A stretch of DNA of 64,000 nt, taken from positions 62,001 through 126,000 of the forward strand of contig NZ_CP032349.1 in the NCBI RefSeq assembly GCF_005222205.1, written 5' to 3'. Source of the DNA: Azospirillum brasilense. Its GTDB lineage: Bacteria; Pseudomonadota; Alphaproteobacteria; Azospirillales; Azospirillaceae. Below the pieces are notes generated by a model that was not told the origin of the DNA, ran no database searches, and saw nothing but the letters and a program-made list of their open reading frames with translations. The position numbers and the translations under genes are program-made. Shown here piece after piece: positions 18,982 to 28,700 of this stretch (the stretch's first letter is position 1; every line of letters begins with the position of its first letter).

Positions 18982-20361
18982 TTATTGGTCCATGCCACTC
19001 ATCAGCACGTATTTTACCTGTACATACTCTTCAATCCCATAATAGCTGCCCTCCCGGCCATAACCCGATTGCTTGATCCCGCCGAACGGCACCGATGCGG
19101 TGCCGACCGCACCAGAATTTAGGATAACCATGCCCGCTTCAAGATCCCGCGACAGGCGGAGAAACCGGCCGGCATCACGGGTGTAGGCGTAGGCCACCAA
19201 CCCATACTCGGTATCGTTGGCCCGCCGGACCACCTCGTCCTCGCTGTGGAAGCGGAAAATGGGAAACACCGGTCCGAAAATTTCCGTTCGGGCGATCTGG
19301 AACGTGTCGTCAACCCCGGTGAGGATGGTCGGCTCGTAAAACAGGCCTCCCCTGGCGTGCGGTTTTCCACCCCGGCGGACCGCCGCTCCCCGCTCGACGG
19401 CATCGGCCACCAAGGCGCTTACCTTGTCGACAGCCGGCTGGTTGATCAGTGGGCCGACCACGAATTCGCTTTGCAGCCCCTGGTCGACCCGGATCGATGC
19501 AACCGTATCCTCCAGCAATTCGACAACACGGTCGTGAACCCCATCCTGCACATAGATGCGGTTTGGGGAAATGCAGACCTGCCCGGAATTGCGCAGCTTG
19601 GCGGCCACCAACCCCTTCACCGCCTCCTCAATGTTGGCGTCGTCGAAGATAAGGAACGGGGCGTTACCGCCCAGTTCCATGGTCATCGTCTTGAGCGTCT
19701 GCGCGCTGTTCTTGGCCAGGAGCCGGCCGACGCTCGTCGATCCGGTGAACGAAATCTTGTGGATTCGCAGATCGCCGGTGAAGGCCTCCCCGATCACTTT
19801 GGGATCGCCGGTCACCATTTCGAACACGCCTTCGGGAATGCCGGCCAACCGTGCGCAGTCAAGCAGCTTGTAGGCGGTGAGAGGCGTCAGTTCCGATGGC
19901 TTGATGATCATCGTGCAACCGGCCGCGAGTGCGGTCGCGACCTTTCGCGTGATCATCATGAAGGGGAAGTTCCAGGGCGTGATCGCCGCGGTCGGGCCGA
20001 CCGGCTCCTTGACCACCATCACGGCGGCGTTGTTCGCATGCGTCGGGATGGTGTCGCCATAGACGCGCTTGGCTTCCTCGGCATACCATTCGATGAACCC
20101 GAGACCATAATCGATCTCCCCCATCGCTTCGGTCAGGCATTTGCCGTTTTCCCGGACCATGGTTTCGGCGAACATCTGTTTGTCCGCCCGGACGAGCTCG
20201 AACCAGCGGCGCAGGATGTCGCTGCGTTCCTTCGCCAGCCGGCGTGACCACGGCTTGAACGCCTCACAGGTCCGGTCGATCGCTGCCCGGACTTCGTCGA
20301 TTCCCATCTCCGGGGCCTCGCCGACCAGAGAGCCGTCGGCAGGATTGTAGACCTTGATCAT
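18982..20361 (-). CDS. NAD(P)-dependent aldehyde dehydrogenase, succinate-semialdehyde dehydrogenase-like
   Basis: A 459-residue ALDH-superfamily enzyme. It shows TPWNFPFMMITRK (cofactor loop), the Glu in MELGGNAPFLIF (near residue 229), the catalytic Cys in NSGQVCISPNR (about residue 263), EIFGPVFPIF and the C-terminal PFGGIKQSGYGREG. These resemble GabD/SSADH-like enzymes more than betaine-aldehyde types, but the aldehyde is not determined. AGGAAAG precedes the ATG. The gene is the last of a minus-strand set with an enoyl-CoA hydratase and a CoA-transferase, suggesting oxidation of a semialdehyde or of an aldehyde produced from a CoA intermediate. Confidence 0.9.
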   Translation of the reverse strand: MIKVYNPADGSLVGEAPEMGIDEVRAAIDRTCEAFKPWSRRLAKERSDILRRWFELVRADKQMFAETMVRENGKCLTEAMGEIDYGLGFIEWYAEEAKRVYGDTIPTHANNAAVMVVKEPVGPTAAITPWNFPFMMITRKVATALAAGCTMIIKPSELTPLTAYKLLDCARLAGIPEGVFEMVTGDPKVIGEAFTGDLRIHKISFTGSTSVGRLLAKNSAQTLKTMTMELGGNAPFLIFDDANIEEAVKGLVAAKLRNSGQVCISPNRIYVQDGVHDRVVELLEDTVASIRVDQGLQSEFVVGPLINQPAVDKVSALVADAVERGAAVRRGGKPHARGGLFYEPTILTGVDDTFQIARTEIFGPVFPIFRFHSEDEVVRRANDTEYGLVAYAYTRDAGRFLRLSRDLEAGMVILNSGAVGTASVPFGGIKQSGYGREGSYYGIEEYVQVKYVLMSGMDQ

Positions 20362-20483
20362 GACTGTTCTTTCCTATCCCGAAATGCCGCCCTGAAGAGC
20401 GCCGGGACACTCGTCGGGTCGGGCAAGGAAGGGCGGGGCTTTGGCCCATCCCCTTTGGTCAGCACAATAGGGGAATGCAGTTC

Positions 20484-21302
20484 CTAGGCCGGGGACGGTC
20501 GACGCGTCGCCCGGCGGGCCGCCTGTTCTTCCAGGTATCGGTCGACCGAGGCGGCATGCTCCGGCGTCAGATGCGCCAGCGTCTGAAGCGCTGCCGTCGC
20601 ATCCAGGCAGCCGGCCAAGTCGCTCCGCTCCGACAGGCGGAGAAGGCGCTTGGTGTAGCGCAGGGCCGGCGCGGAGTTCCGTGCGATTTCCTCCGCCAGG
20701 GTCCGGGCGCGCTCCATCAGCCTGTCGGCTGGAACGATCTCCGAGACCAGCCCGTGGTCGAGCGCCGTGCCGGCGTCGATGACCCGGCCGGTGAAGGCCA
20801 TTTCCGCCGCGCGGGCGTGCCCGACCGCCCTGGGCAGGAACCACGCGCCGCCGATCCCGGACACCAGCCCGAGCCTGACGAAGGTCTCCGCGAAGGTCGC
20901 GGCCGTCGACGCGATGCGGAGATCGCACATGCAGGCGAGATCGAGGCCCGCCCCCATTGCCGGACCGTTCACCGCCGCGATGACCGGCACCTCCAGGCCA
21001 TGGAGGGCCAGCGCGAGGCGCTGCAGCGTGCGCCGATAACGTTCCCCGATGTCGGTTGGCCCACCGGCCATCAGACCCTGGCGCGACTGCATGTCCCGGA
21101 CGTTGCCGCCCGCGCAGAAGGCCGGACCGGCGCCCGTCAGGATCGCGACGTGGATGCCGTCGTCCCCGTTGATGGCCTCGATGGCGGCAATGAAATCGGC
21201 ACACTGCTCCGGCCGCGAAAGAGCGTTTCGGGTCGCAGGTTCGTCCATCGTCAGGAGGACGAGTCCGCCCTCCCTTTCGATTGTCAAAAATGGGCGTGTC
21301 AT
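20484..21302 (-). CDS. Enoyl-CoA hydratase/isomerase
   Basis: A 272-residue crotonase-superfamily enzyme. It has the oxyanion-hole segments PAFCAGGNVRDM and NGPAMGAGLDLACMCDLRIAS, followed by FVRLGLVSGIGGAWFLPRAVG with the expected helix region and conserved C-terminal trimerisation sequence. It likely hydrates or isomerises an enoyl-CoA. The ATG is preceded by GGAG and overlaps the stop of the CoA-transferase frame (ATGA), so the two were translationally coupled. It follows the frameshifted transferase, so expression may be reduced through loss of coupling. Confidence 0.9.
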   Translation of the reverse strand: MTRPFLTIEREGGLVLLTMDEPATRNALSRPEQCADFIAAIEAINGDDGIHVAILTGAGPAFCAGGNVRDMQSRQGLMAGGPTDIGERYRRTLQRLALALHGLEVPVIAAVNGPAMGAGLDLACMCDLRIASTAATFAETFVRLGLVSGIGGAWFLPRAVGHARAAEMAFTGRVIDAGTALDHGLVSEIVPADRLMERARTLAEEIARNSAPALRYTKRLLRLSERSDLAGCLDATAALQTLAHLTPEHAASVDRYLEEQAARRATRRPSPA

Positions 21303-22500
21303 GATGCTGCTCCGGTGTAGACCACGGCGTCCGAAACGAGCGCGTCCACGTCCGCGTCGGTGAAGCCGAAGCGTCGCAGGACCATGCGCGAATCCTGACC
21401 CGTGTGGGGGGTGGTGCGGTCGGCCGCGCCGCGCCGACGGCGCCCAGGGCGAAACCAGGCATGCGGAAGCGGCCTGCCCGCGGGTGATCGAGTTCGATCT
21501 CAACGCCGCTGGCCGCGTACTGCTCGGTGCCGACGACCTCGGCGTAATCGGCGACCGGCGCTGCGACGATGTCGGCGTCCCGCAACAGCGGCAACCACTC
21601 GGCGGATGTCCGCCGGCGGAAAATCGGCTGCAGCACGGCAAGGAGCGCCGGCCGTTCAGCGACACGGCCGGCGTTGGTCGTAAAGCGGGGATCCGTCACG
21701 AGGTCGCTGCGCCCAATGAGGTCGCAGAGCGCTTGCCACCGGCGATCCTGGTAGGCGGCAACCATGATCCAGCCGTCGCGGGTCGGCAGCGCTTCGTTCA
21801 CAGCGGCGTAGGGAGCGGCGCTCCCCGTCGGCTCCGGCAACGTGCCGGAGTTGAGATAGGTGGCGAGATTGAGCTGCTGAAGCATCAGCATGGAACTGTA
21901 GAGGCTGACGTCGAGGTGCCCGCCTTCGCCTGTGGCGTCGCGACGCCGCAGGGCGGCCAGGATCGCGATGGTCGCGAACAGCGCGCCCGTCATATCGACC
22001 AGAGGCAGAGGCACCTTTCCCGGCCCACCGTCCGGAGCCGAGATCCCAGCCATCAGCCCGGTGACCGCCTGGATGATCCCGTCCACGCCGGGACGGCCGC
22101 TCCACGGGCCGGTCTGCCCGTAGGCCGACAGGGAACACGTGATAAGGTCAGGCTTCACGGCGGACAGGGCCGCGTGGTCGATTCCCAGGCGGGCAGTGAC
22201 GCCGGGGCGGAAGTTCTCCAGAACGACATCGGCCCGCTCCACCAGTCGGCGGATCACCCCGACCGCCCCCGGCCGCTTGAGGTCGATGCTGAGGGCCAAC
22301 TTGTTCCGGTTCGCCGTCAGAGCGGTCAGGCTTTCCGCGTTCTGCCAGGGCGGGCCGAGCCGCCGCGCGAGTTCGCCGTCAGGAGGCTCGATCTTGATGA
22401 CGGTCGCGCCCATGTCCGCGAGCCACATCCCGCAGACCGGTCCGGCGATCAGCTGGCCGAAGTCGAGAACGGTGAGCCCCGTGAGAGACTGTGTGAGCAT
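21299..22500 (-). pseudogene. CaiB/BaiF-type (family III) CoA-transferase, frameshifted
   Basis: The frame from the ATG at 22500 gives an intact family III CoA-transferase for about 365 residues: LTVLDFGQLIAGPVCGMWLADMGATVIKIE, LALSIDLKRP, VLENFRPGV, SAYGQTGPW and VPLPLVDMTGALFA. At a run of six G on the plus strand (21406-21411) the frame is lost. The expected C-terminus (HTGQDSRMVLRRFGFTDADV...) continues in the next frame and ends in the TGA that overlaps the hydratase ATG. One extra C in the minus-strand run would restore a 400-residue protein. It is therefore a recent frameshift, a phase-variable tract or a sequencing error. Family members move CoA between carboxylic acids. Confidence 0.85.
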
Positions 22501-22583
22501 AAGAAGCAACGACTCCAGAGGGATGAGACGGGCCGCCTCGTGGTGGAGTCCTTGTGCCGCCGATTGCGCTTCCGCCACAATCG

Positions 22584-22606
22584 AGTAATCTTGCGCAACT
22601 GTTGAC
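22584..22606 (+). promoter_or_regulatory. Candidate LysR operator, copy 1
   Basis: TTGCGCAACTGTTGAC at 22591-22606, preceded by AGTAA two bases earlier, sits 19 bp before the lysR ATG and 83 bp before the divergent CoA-transferase ATG. The same 16-mer, again with AGTAA at the same spacing, recurs in inverted orientation at 23571-23593 upstream of the transporter. Confidence 0.65.
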
Positions 22607-22625
22607 GAAACCTGCATGGTTGATC

Positions 22626-23504
22626 ATGAGGGATCTGCCTCCGCTGAACGCGCTCCTGGCGTTCGAGATCGTGGCACGCACGGGCAGCGTACGGTCCGCC
22701 GCGGACGAGCTTCTGGTGACACCGAGCGCCATCAGCCGGCAAATCCGGCTGCTGGAGGAGCATTTCGGCGTGGCGCTGTTCGCCCGCCAGGGCCGCGGGC
22801 TCACGATGACCTCGGTCGGTGCCGCCTATTATGAGCGGGTCAACAGCCACTTCGACGGGTTGCGCAAGGCCAGCGCGCTTCTGCACAGCTCGTCCGGACG
22901 GTCGGTGCTGAAGTTGCGCTCCTACACGACCTTTGCGACGCGGTGGCTGCTGCCTCGCCTGTCGCATTTCCAACTGGCCCATCCGGAAATCGACGTTCGT
23001 CTGACGACGGAATCCCAGTGGAGTGAATTGGGCGATTTCGATGCCGCCATCCGGCTCGGTGACGGACAATGGCCCGAGCATCACGCCGTCCCGCTGGTGC
23101 CGAACGTGCTGCGCCCGGTCTGCAGCCCGGCTCTGCTGAAAGGTCCGGAGACGAAGGATGCCACGTGGCTGGCTCAGCAGACGCTGCTCTTCGTCCGAGC
23201 CCGCCCCGACGATTGGGCACTCTGGTGCGACGCCGCCGGCATCGACATGCGTCGGCACAAGCGCCGCCGGGAACTGGAAAGCTCGGCCCTCGCTTATCAA
23301 GCGGCGCTCGAAGGCCATGGGGTGGCGCTGGCTCAACTCGTCCTCGTCGAGGACGAGTTGGCGGCCGGCGACTTGGTGGCACCGATCGCCTTCGCGCTCG
23401 ATCGTCGGGACGTCACCTACTATCTGGTGTCTGATGTGCGGAGCCAGAAACGAAGTGTTCTTAATCAGCTCCAGCGCTGGTTGACGTCGGGCGACGGCGC
23501 TTAG
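22626..23504 (+). CDS. LysR-family regulator, GcvA-like
   Basis: A 292-residue LysR-type regulator: RDLPPLNALLAFEIVARTGSVRSAADELLVTPSAISRQIR is the winged helix, and the effector domain includes RSYTTFATRWLLPRL, typical of the GcvA/AmpR-like branch. I start it at the ATG giving MRDLPPLN; longer upstream frames cross the operator. It is divergent from the CoA-transferase/hydratase genes and upstream of the transporter, and the duplicated 16-mer on both sides marks those as its probable targets. A CoA-thioester substrate or the carboxylate itself may be the effector. Confidence 0.9.
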   Translation: MRDLPPLNALLAFEIVARTGSVRSAADELLVTPSAISRQIRLLEEHFGVALFARQGRGLTMTSVGAAYYERVNSHFDGLRKASALLHSSSGRSVLKLRSYTTFATRWLLPRLSHFQLAHPEIDVRLTTESQWSELGDFDAAIRLGDGQWPEHHAVPLVPNVLRPVCSPALLKGPETKDATWLAQQTLLFVRARPDDWALWCDAAGIDMRRHKRRRELESSALAYQAALEGHGVALAQLVLVEDELAAGDLVAPIAFALDRRDVTYYLVSDVRSQKRSVLNQLQRWLTSGDGA

Positions 23505-23867
23505 CTGGTCGGAAGCGCAATCGCATCGGCGGCTTCCTTCCGCCGCGAGGCCGGCGATTGCTTCCTCCAGGTCAACAGTTGCGCAATTTTACTTGCTGGT
23601 CCGTCTGGCCGACTTTCATTACCGTCGGCAAAAGACAGAGCCGCCGTGGCTCTATGGACAAATCCACCGCCGGTCCGGACCGCGCCGGTCTGTCCAGGCA
23701 AGGCCGTGACCGCCCGGGAACTGCAAGCGCTGGATCTCCCAAGCAGTGAAATGAAAGCCATGCCGCTCCCCACGGCGGAGCCCTTTGGCCCGATCCGGCG
23801 CCATGAGCGGACATCGATACGAACAATCTGCATTCGGAAAGACCGGATGCCCAGGGGAGGAATTGAA
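23505..23867. other. Transporter leader region, no gene
   Basis: No ORF on either strand in these 363 bp shows family motifs or a convincing ribosome site. The stretch holds the second LysR operator copy near its left end and an AGGGGAGGAATTGAA ribosome site directly before the transporter ATG, so it is best read as a long leader/promoter region. Confidence 0.5.
23571..23593 (-). promoter_or_regulatory. Candidate LysR operator, copy 2
   Basis: The minus strand carries TTGCGCAACTGTTGAC with AGTAA two bases before it, an exact repeat of the site upstream of the LysR gene. Relative to the transporter gene, 275 bp downstream, it has the same orientation that copy 1 has relative to the CoA-transferase gene. 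Confidence 0.6.
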
Positions 23868-25326
23868 ATGGTCGAATCACGACCACCGAAGATGCTGTCA
23901 ATCGTCCTCTCATCCAGCCTTGGAACGATGCTGGAGTATTATGATTTCTTCGTCTATGTCGCCCTAAAGCGAACTTCCGTTCGCTTTAGACTCACATCGC
24001 CTCACTTGCCGGCGGGCTTCGGCCGCATGTGCGGCCGGGGCCGCCGTCGCGGTCCAAAGCGGATTGCAATCCGCTTTAACGGGAACCTTCACCAAGCTCT
24101 TCTTCCCAACGGAGGATCCGGCGGTGGCCGCACTGGTCGGCGCCGCAGGCTTCGGAGCGGCGTTCCTCGCGCGGCCGATCGGCACGCTCATTTTCAGCCC
24201 GATGGCTGACCGGGTCGGACGGAAAAAGACTTTTGTCGTAACCTTGACGCTCATGGGCGCCGCGACGTTCCTGATGGGATGCCTGCCGAGTTACGCCACC
24301 GCCGGCCTCGCCGCCCCTGCCGCATTGCTCGCGTTGCGCGTCGTGCAGGGCATCGCGTTGGGCGGCGAATACGGGTCGGCAGCGGTGTACGTGATGGAAC
24401 ATGCCCCCGCCCGACGGGCCGGACTCTACACCAGCGTGCTGCAAGGCACCGCCGGGCTTGGGTTGCTCGTCGCCCTCCTCATCGTCGCTGCCCTGAAGAC
24501 CAGCCTCAGCGCCGAAATGTTCGACCTGTGGGGCTGGCGGATCCCCTTCCTTCTGTCGGCGCCGATCGTGATCATCGCGACCTTCATCCGATTGAAGATG
24601 ACGGAGACGCCAGTCTTCCTGGAGCTCAAGCGGTCAGGAGCGCTCTCCGCGTCGCCCCTTGCGGAATCCCTGACGAGCCGGGCGGCCTGGAAGGGAATCC
24701 TGCTCGCGATTTTTGGCGCGCAGGGCGGCACATCCGTCTCACTGTACACCTCGGTGGTCTACATGCTGTATTTCCTGCAAGGCGTCCTGAAAGTCGACAG
24801 CATGCAGGCCAACATGTGCGTCGCCGCTGCGGTGCTCCTCACCGCCCCGCTGTTCCCGGTTTTCGGTGGTCTTTCGGACCGGATCGGCCGCGCCAGGACG
24901 ATGCTGATCGGCATCGTCTCTTGGATGATCATCGCCTATCCGGCCTTTTCCGGCATATCGGCGGGCGTGAAGACGGGCTCTTGGACCCTGGTCACTCTTC
25001 TCATCACAGCTCTGGCCGCGCTGACGGCGATGATCATGGCCCCTCTCCCGGCCTTTATCTCGGAATGCTTCCCGCCGCAGAGCCGCACGACCGGCTTCGG
25101 CTTGGCGCAACAGGTCGGCAACGTGATGTTCGGCGGGTTCCTGCCGCTCATCTCGTTGACGCTCGTCAATTGGACAGGCAATCCGCTTGCCGGAGTCGGC
25201 TACTCCATCGCGTCTTTGATTCCCTGTGCGGTGGTCACCTACAGCTGGGCGATGAAGGCGGAGAAGCGGGGAAATTTGACAAAAGCGGCGACCCCGATCA
25301 AAGCCCAGGCGCAATCGTTGGGATAA
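23868..25326 (+). pseudogene. MHS-type MFS carboxylate transporter split by a small TA-inserting element
   Basis: Starting at the ATG after GGGGAGGAATTGAA, the frame reads MLSIVLSSSLGTMLEYYDFFVYVAL and then enters a 110-bp repeat element at 23967. The remainder (TGTFTKLFFPTEDPAVAALVGAAG...) resumes in a different frame after the element and runs to 25326. Removing the element and one TA (112 bp) restores one continuous protein of about 448 residues of the metabolite:H+ symporter (MHS) branch, with GRPIG-like LARPIGTLIFSPMADRVGRKK, the R-x-x-QG motif RVVQGIALGGEYG and twelve hydrophobic segments. Family members import organic acids such as citrate, ketoglutarate or shikimate. In this strain the transporter should be inactive unless an internal start gives a truncated protein. 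Confidence 0.88.
23967..24076 (+). mobile_element. 110-bp MITE-like element, copy 1 (inside transporter gene)
   Basis: Flanked by TA on both sides (23965-23966 and 24077-24078). It has three palindromes: the left end TAAAGCGAAC/GTTCGCTTTA, the centre GGCCGCA-TG-TGCGGCC (24021-24036) and the right end AAAGCGGATT-GC-AATCCGCTTT. No coding capacity. The TA duplication suggests mobilisation by an IS630/mariner-type transposase. Precise removal restores the host frame. Confidence 0.9.
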
Positions 25327-25327
25327 G

Positions 25328-25703
25328 GCGTTGACCGGTGCCGGTTACCGCTAAAGCGAACTTCCGTTCGCTTTAGACTCACATCGCCTCACTTGCCGGC
25401 GGGCTTCGGCCGCATGTGCGGCCGGGACCGCCGTCGCGATCCAAAGCGGATTGCATTCCGCTTTAGCGCTCGGACAAGCGGCTGACCAGGCGCAACGGCT
25501 ATCGGGAGCGAACCTGGGAGACACGTGCCGGCGCCATCGACCTGCGCATTCCCAAGTTACGGCGCGGGTCCTACTTTCCAGCCTTCCTGGAGCCGCGGTG
25601 CACGGCGGAGAAGGCGCTGACCGCGGTGATCCAGGACGCCTACGTGCAGGGCATCTCCACGCGCAACGTCGATGACCTGGTCAAGGCGATGGGCATGACC
25701 GGT
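25328..25703 (+). pseudogene. IS256-family (mutator) transposase remnant interrupted by element copy 2
   Basis: Directly after the transporter stop, ALTGAGYR can be read. After the 110-bp element the same frame continues RSDKRLTRRNGYRERTWETRAG, AIDLRIPKLRRGSYFPAFLEPR and AYVQGISTRNVDDLVKAMGMTG, an N-terminal section of IS256/mutator transposases. The catalytic domain is absent, and the sequence breaks off near 25703. The element was therefore inserted into an IS256 copy that already was or later became a fragment. Confidence 0.8.
25354..25463 (+). mobile_element. 110-bp MITE-like element, copy 2 (inside IS256 remnant)
   Basis: Same length and orientation as copy 1, with TA at 25352-25353 and 25464-25465. 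There are a few substitutions, including one that spoils the right palindrome (TTGCATTCC instead of TTGCAATCC). Confidence 0.88.
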
Positions 25704-25778
25704 CCCGTGACAACGCCGTCGCGATCCATTCCTTCAAAAGCGAAGGATGGATCGCGACGGTCTCTGGCTGTCGAATGC

Positions 25779-28700
25779 TCAGCCGAACCAGGCGGCGACG
25801 TTGCCGGTCTGGCCGAGGATGGTGATGCGGTTGCCGCCGCCGACGTCGAGGGTGGTGCTGCCGCCCTCCACCCGGGCCGAGCGGATCACGGCGCCGAGGT
25901 CCATCGTGGCGTCGTAGAGCGCCAGACGGTCGATCCCGGCCTGGAAGTCCATCACCACCGAACCGCCCGAGTTGCGTCCGAAGGCGAAGACGTCCGCACC
26001 GGCGCCGCCCCACAGCGTGTCCGCTCCGCCGTCGGCGAACAGCACGTCGTTGCCGGCCCCGCCGTTCAGCAGGTCGTTGCCCGCCCCGCCGAACAGCGTG
26101 TCGTTGCCCGCCTCGCCGAACAGCGTGTCGTCGCCGTCGCCGCCGCTGGCCAGGTCGTCGCCCGCGCCGAGACCGATCAGGTCGCGCCCCGCCCCGCCCA
26201 GCGCCACGTCGTTGCCGTCGCCGCCGCTCAGCGTGTCGTCGCCGTCGTCGCCGATCAGGAAGTCGTGGCCCGACCCGCCGAACAGCAGGTCGTTGCCCGC
26301 CCCGCCGGACAGCGTGTCGTCGCCCTCCTCGCCGGTCAGCGTGTCGTCCCCCGCCTCGCCGAACAGGATGTCCTGGCCCGTCCCGCCGAACAGCGCGTCG
26401 TTGCCGACCCCGCCGCCGACCAGGTCGTTGCCCTCGCCGCCGAACAGCCAGTCGTCGCCCTCGCCGCCCATCACCACGTCGTCGCCCTCGTCGCCGTACA
26501 GCGTGTCGTTGCCGCCGGCGCTGGCGATCGTGTCGTTGCCGCCGCCGCCGTGCAGGATGTCGTCGCCGGCCCCCAGGTACATGTACTGCTCGTGGTCGTC
26601 GCCGTAGACGATCTGCTCGCCGTCGCCGCCGACCAGCGTGGCGTTGCCGACCACCGCGGCGAACTCGACGTTGTCGAGCTGGATGGTCACCGCCCCGGCC
26701 AGCGCCGTGGTGTTGAGCACCACCGCGGTCGGCGCCGTGCTGGCGACCCCGGTGCCGCCCAGCGTGTTGCCGGTCACCTTGGTCTGCACCGCCTGGCCGG
26801 CGGCCACCCCCGGCGCGCTGAAGTCGATGGCGCGCACCAGAAGCTGGGCCTGGGCCGACAGCACCGAGAGGAAGCTGTCGCCGCCGCCGGTCAGGTTGCC
26901 GCGCGAGGCCGTGCCGGCGTCGGTGCGCGCCTCGATGGCGGCGATCAGCCCGGCCACCCCGGTCTGGGCCTCCGCGGCGGTCTGCCGCTCGGCGCTGCCG
27001 CTGGTGGTCACGGCCACGCCGGTGGAGACGCTGACCGTCAGGGTGGTCATCGTCGAGACCTGGCCGGTCTGCCGATCGACCACCTGCTCGCGCACCACCG
27101 GCACGTCGGCGAGGTCGGCGTTGGCGGTGTTGCTGTCCTCCACCCGCTCCTCGTTGCTGGCCGCGATGGTCACGGTGGTGACGCGCTTGCCGTCGCTGCC
27201 GGTGGTGACCGCGCCGCTGACGGTGGCGCCGTCCACGGTGGCGACCGGGGGCGGGGCGACGGGGGCGGGCTTCTCCACGGTGGCGGTGAGCTTCTGCGTC
27301 GTCGCGGTGACGGGGACCGAGGCGTTGCCCGCCGGGTCGGTCAGGCCCAGCGTCAGGGTGAGGGTGCCGTCGCCCAGGGCGGAGAGGTCGAGCCCGGTCA
27401 CCTGGGCGGTCGGTCCGCTCATCACGCCGCTGCCGGTGACCTGGCCGCCGCCGGCCGAGGTGATCGTCCAGGTGAAGGCGGTCCCGGCCTCGCCGCCGCT
27501 GATGGTGAAGGCGGCGCTGGACTGCTCGATGGCGTCGATGCTGTCGTCCTCGAACCGCACGGTGGCGGTGGGGGCCGTGGTGTCGACGGTCAGCGTGTGC
27601 GTACCGGGACCCGAGACGTTGCCTGCGGTGTCGGTCGCCGTCACCGACACCGGGTTGGTGCCGTTGGCGTTGAGATTCAGCACGCCAGCGGTCGGCGTCT
27701 CGGTGGCGAGGTTGAGGCTCCACGTCCCGTTGGTCGCCGTCGTGGTGTAGGTGGCACCACCGACGGTGACGGTCACCGTGCTACCGGCCTCGGCCGTGCC
27801 GGCAATGGTCGGGGTGGCGTTCTTGGTCAGCGCCGCGCTGGTCACCGACGGAGCGTTGGGCAGCGTGGTGTCGATCGTCAGCGTCTGCGTGCCGGCGGTG
27901 GACGTGTTGTTGGACGCGTCCTTGGCGGTGACGGACACCGCGTTGGTCCCGTTGGCGTTCAGGTTCAGCACGCCGGAGGCCGGCGTCGCCGTGGCGAGGT
28001 CGACCGACCAGTTTCCGCCCGTCGCCGTGGTGGTGTAGGTCGCCCCACCCACCGTGACGGTCACCGTGCTGCCCGCCTCCGCCGTGCCGGCCAGGGTCGG
28101 CGTGGCGCTGTTGGTCAGCGCCGCGCTGGTGACCACCGGAGCCGCCGGCGGCGTCACGTCGGCCACGCTCACCACCGCGCTGACCCCGGAGATGGTCGCG
28201 GCTCCGGTGGCGCCGCCGCTGTCGGTCAGGCTGGCGACGGCCACCGTGCGGTCGCCCAGCGTCGCCGACGCGCTGGTGTTCTTGTAGGTGACGCCGCCCA
28301 GAAGCGCGCTCATCTGCGCGTCGTCGCGCTCCAGGCCGGTGACCGTCACCGTGGCGACGCCGCCGACCACCGACACGCTCACGCCGGCGTTGCCGCCCGC
28401 GGCGCCCAGCCCGCTCAGGGTGGCGGTGGCGCCGTTGGTCAGGGCGACGTCGGTGCCGCCGATGGTCAGGACCTCGGTGGCGTCGACCACGCCGCTGACC
28501 GTGAACACCGCGCCGCGGAAGCTCTGCCCGGCCTCCACCGTGGAGGCCGCCACGCCGCTGAACAGGCTGGTCGCGCTGTCCACCCCGACGCCGAAGGTCT
28601 TGGCTCCGCCGGTCGCGGTCAGGGTCGGCACGGCGTCGACGGTGATCGTCGCGGTGGCGCTGCCCGTGCTGAAGGCGTCGGCGGTGGTGGTGTCGGCGGT

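Noticed and set aside
20374..22617. A single 747-residue minus-strand frame covering the CoA-transferase and hydratase
   Set aside because: Only about the first 365 residues after the internal ATG match a family; the rest is an out-of-frame reading of the transferase end and the hydratase gene, caused by the frameshift at the G6 run.
23965..24078. A rho-independent terminator or REP sequence native to the transporter gene
   Set aside because: The same 110-bp sequence occurs five times with flanking TA, and removing it restores the frame, so it is an inserted element.
26000..26600. A CRISPR-like array from the short regular repeats
   Set aside because: The repeats have a 27-bp period without unique spacers and encode RTX nonapeptides in frame.
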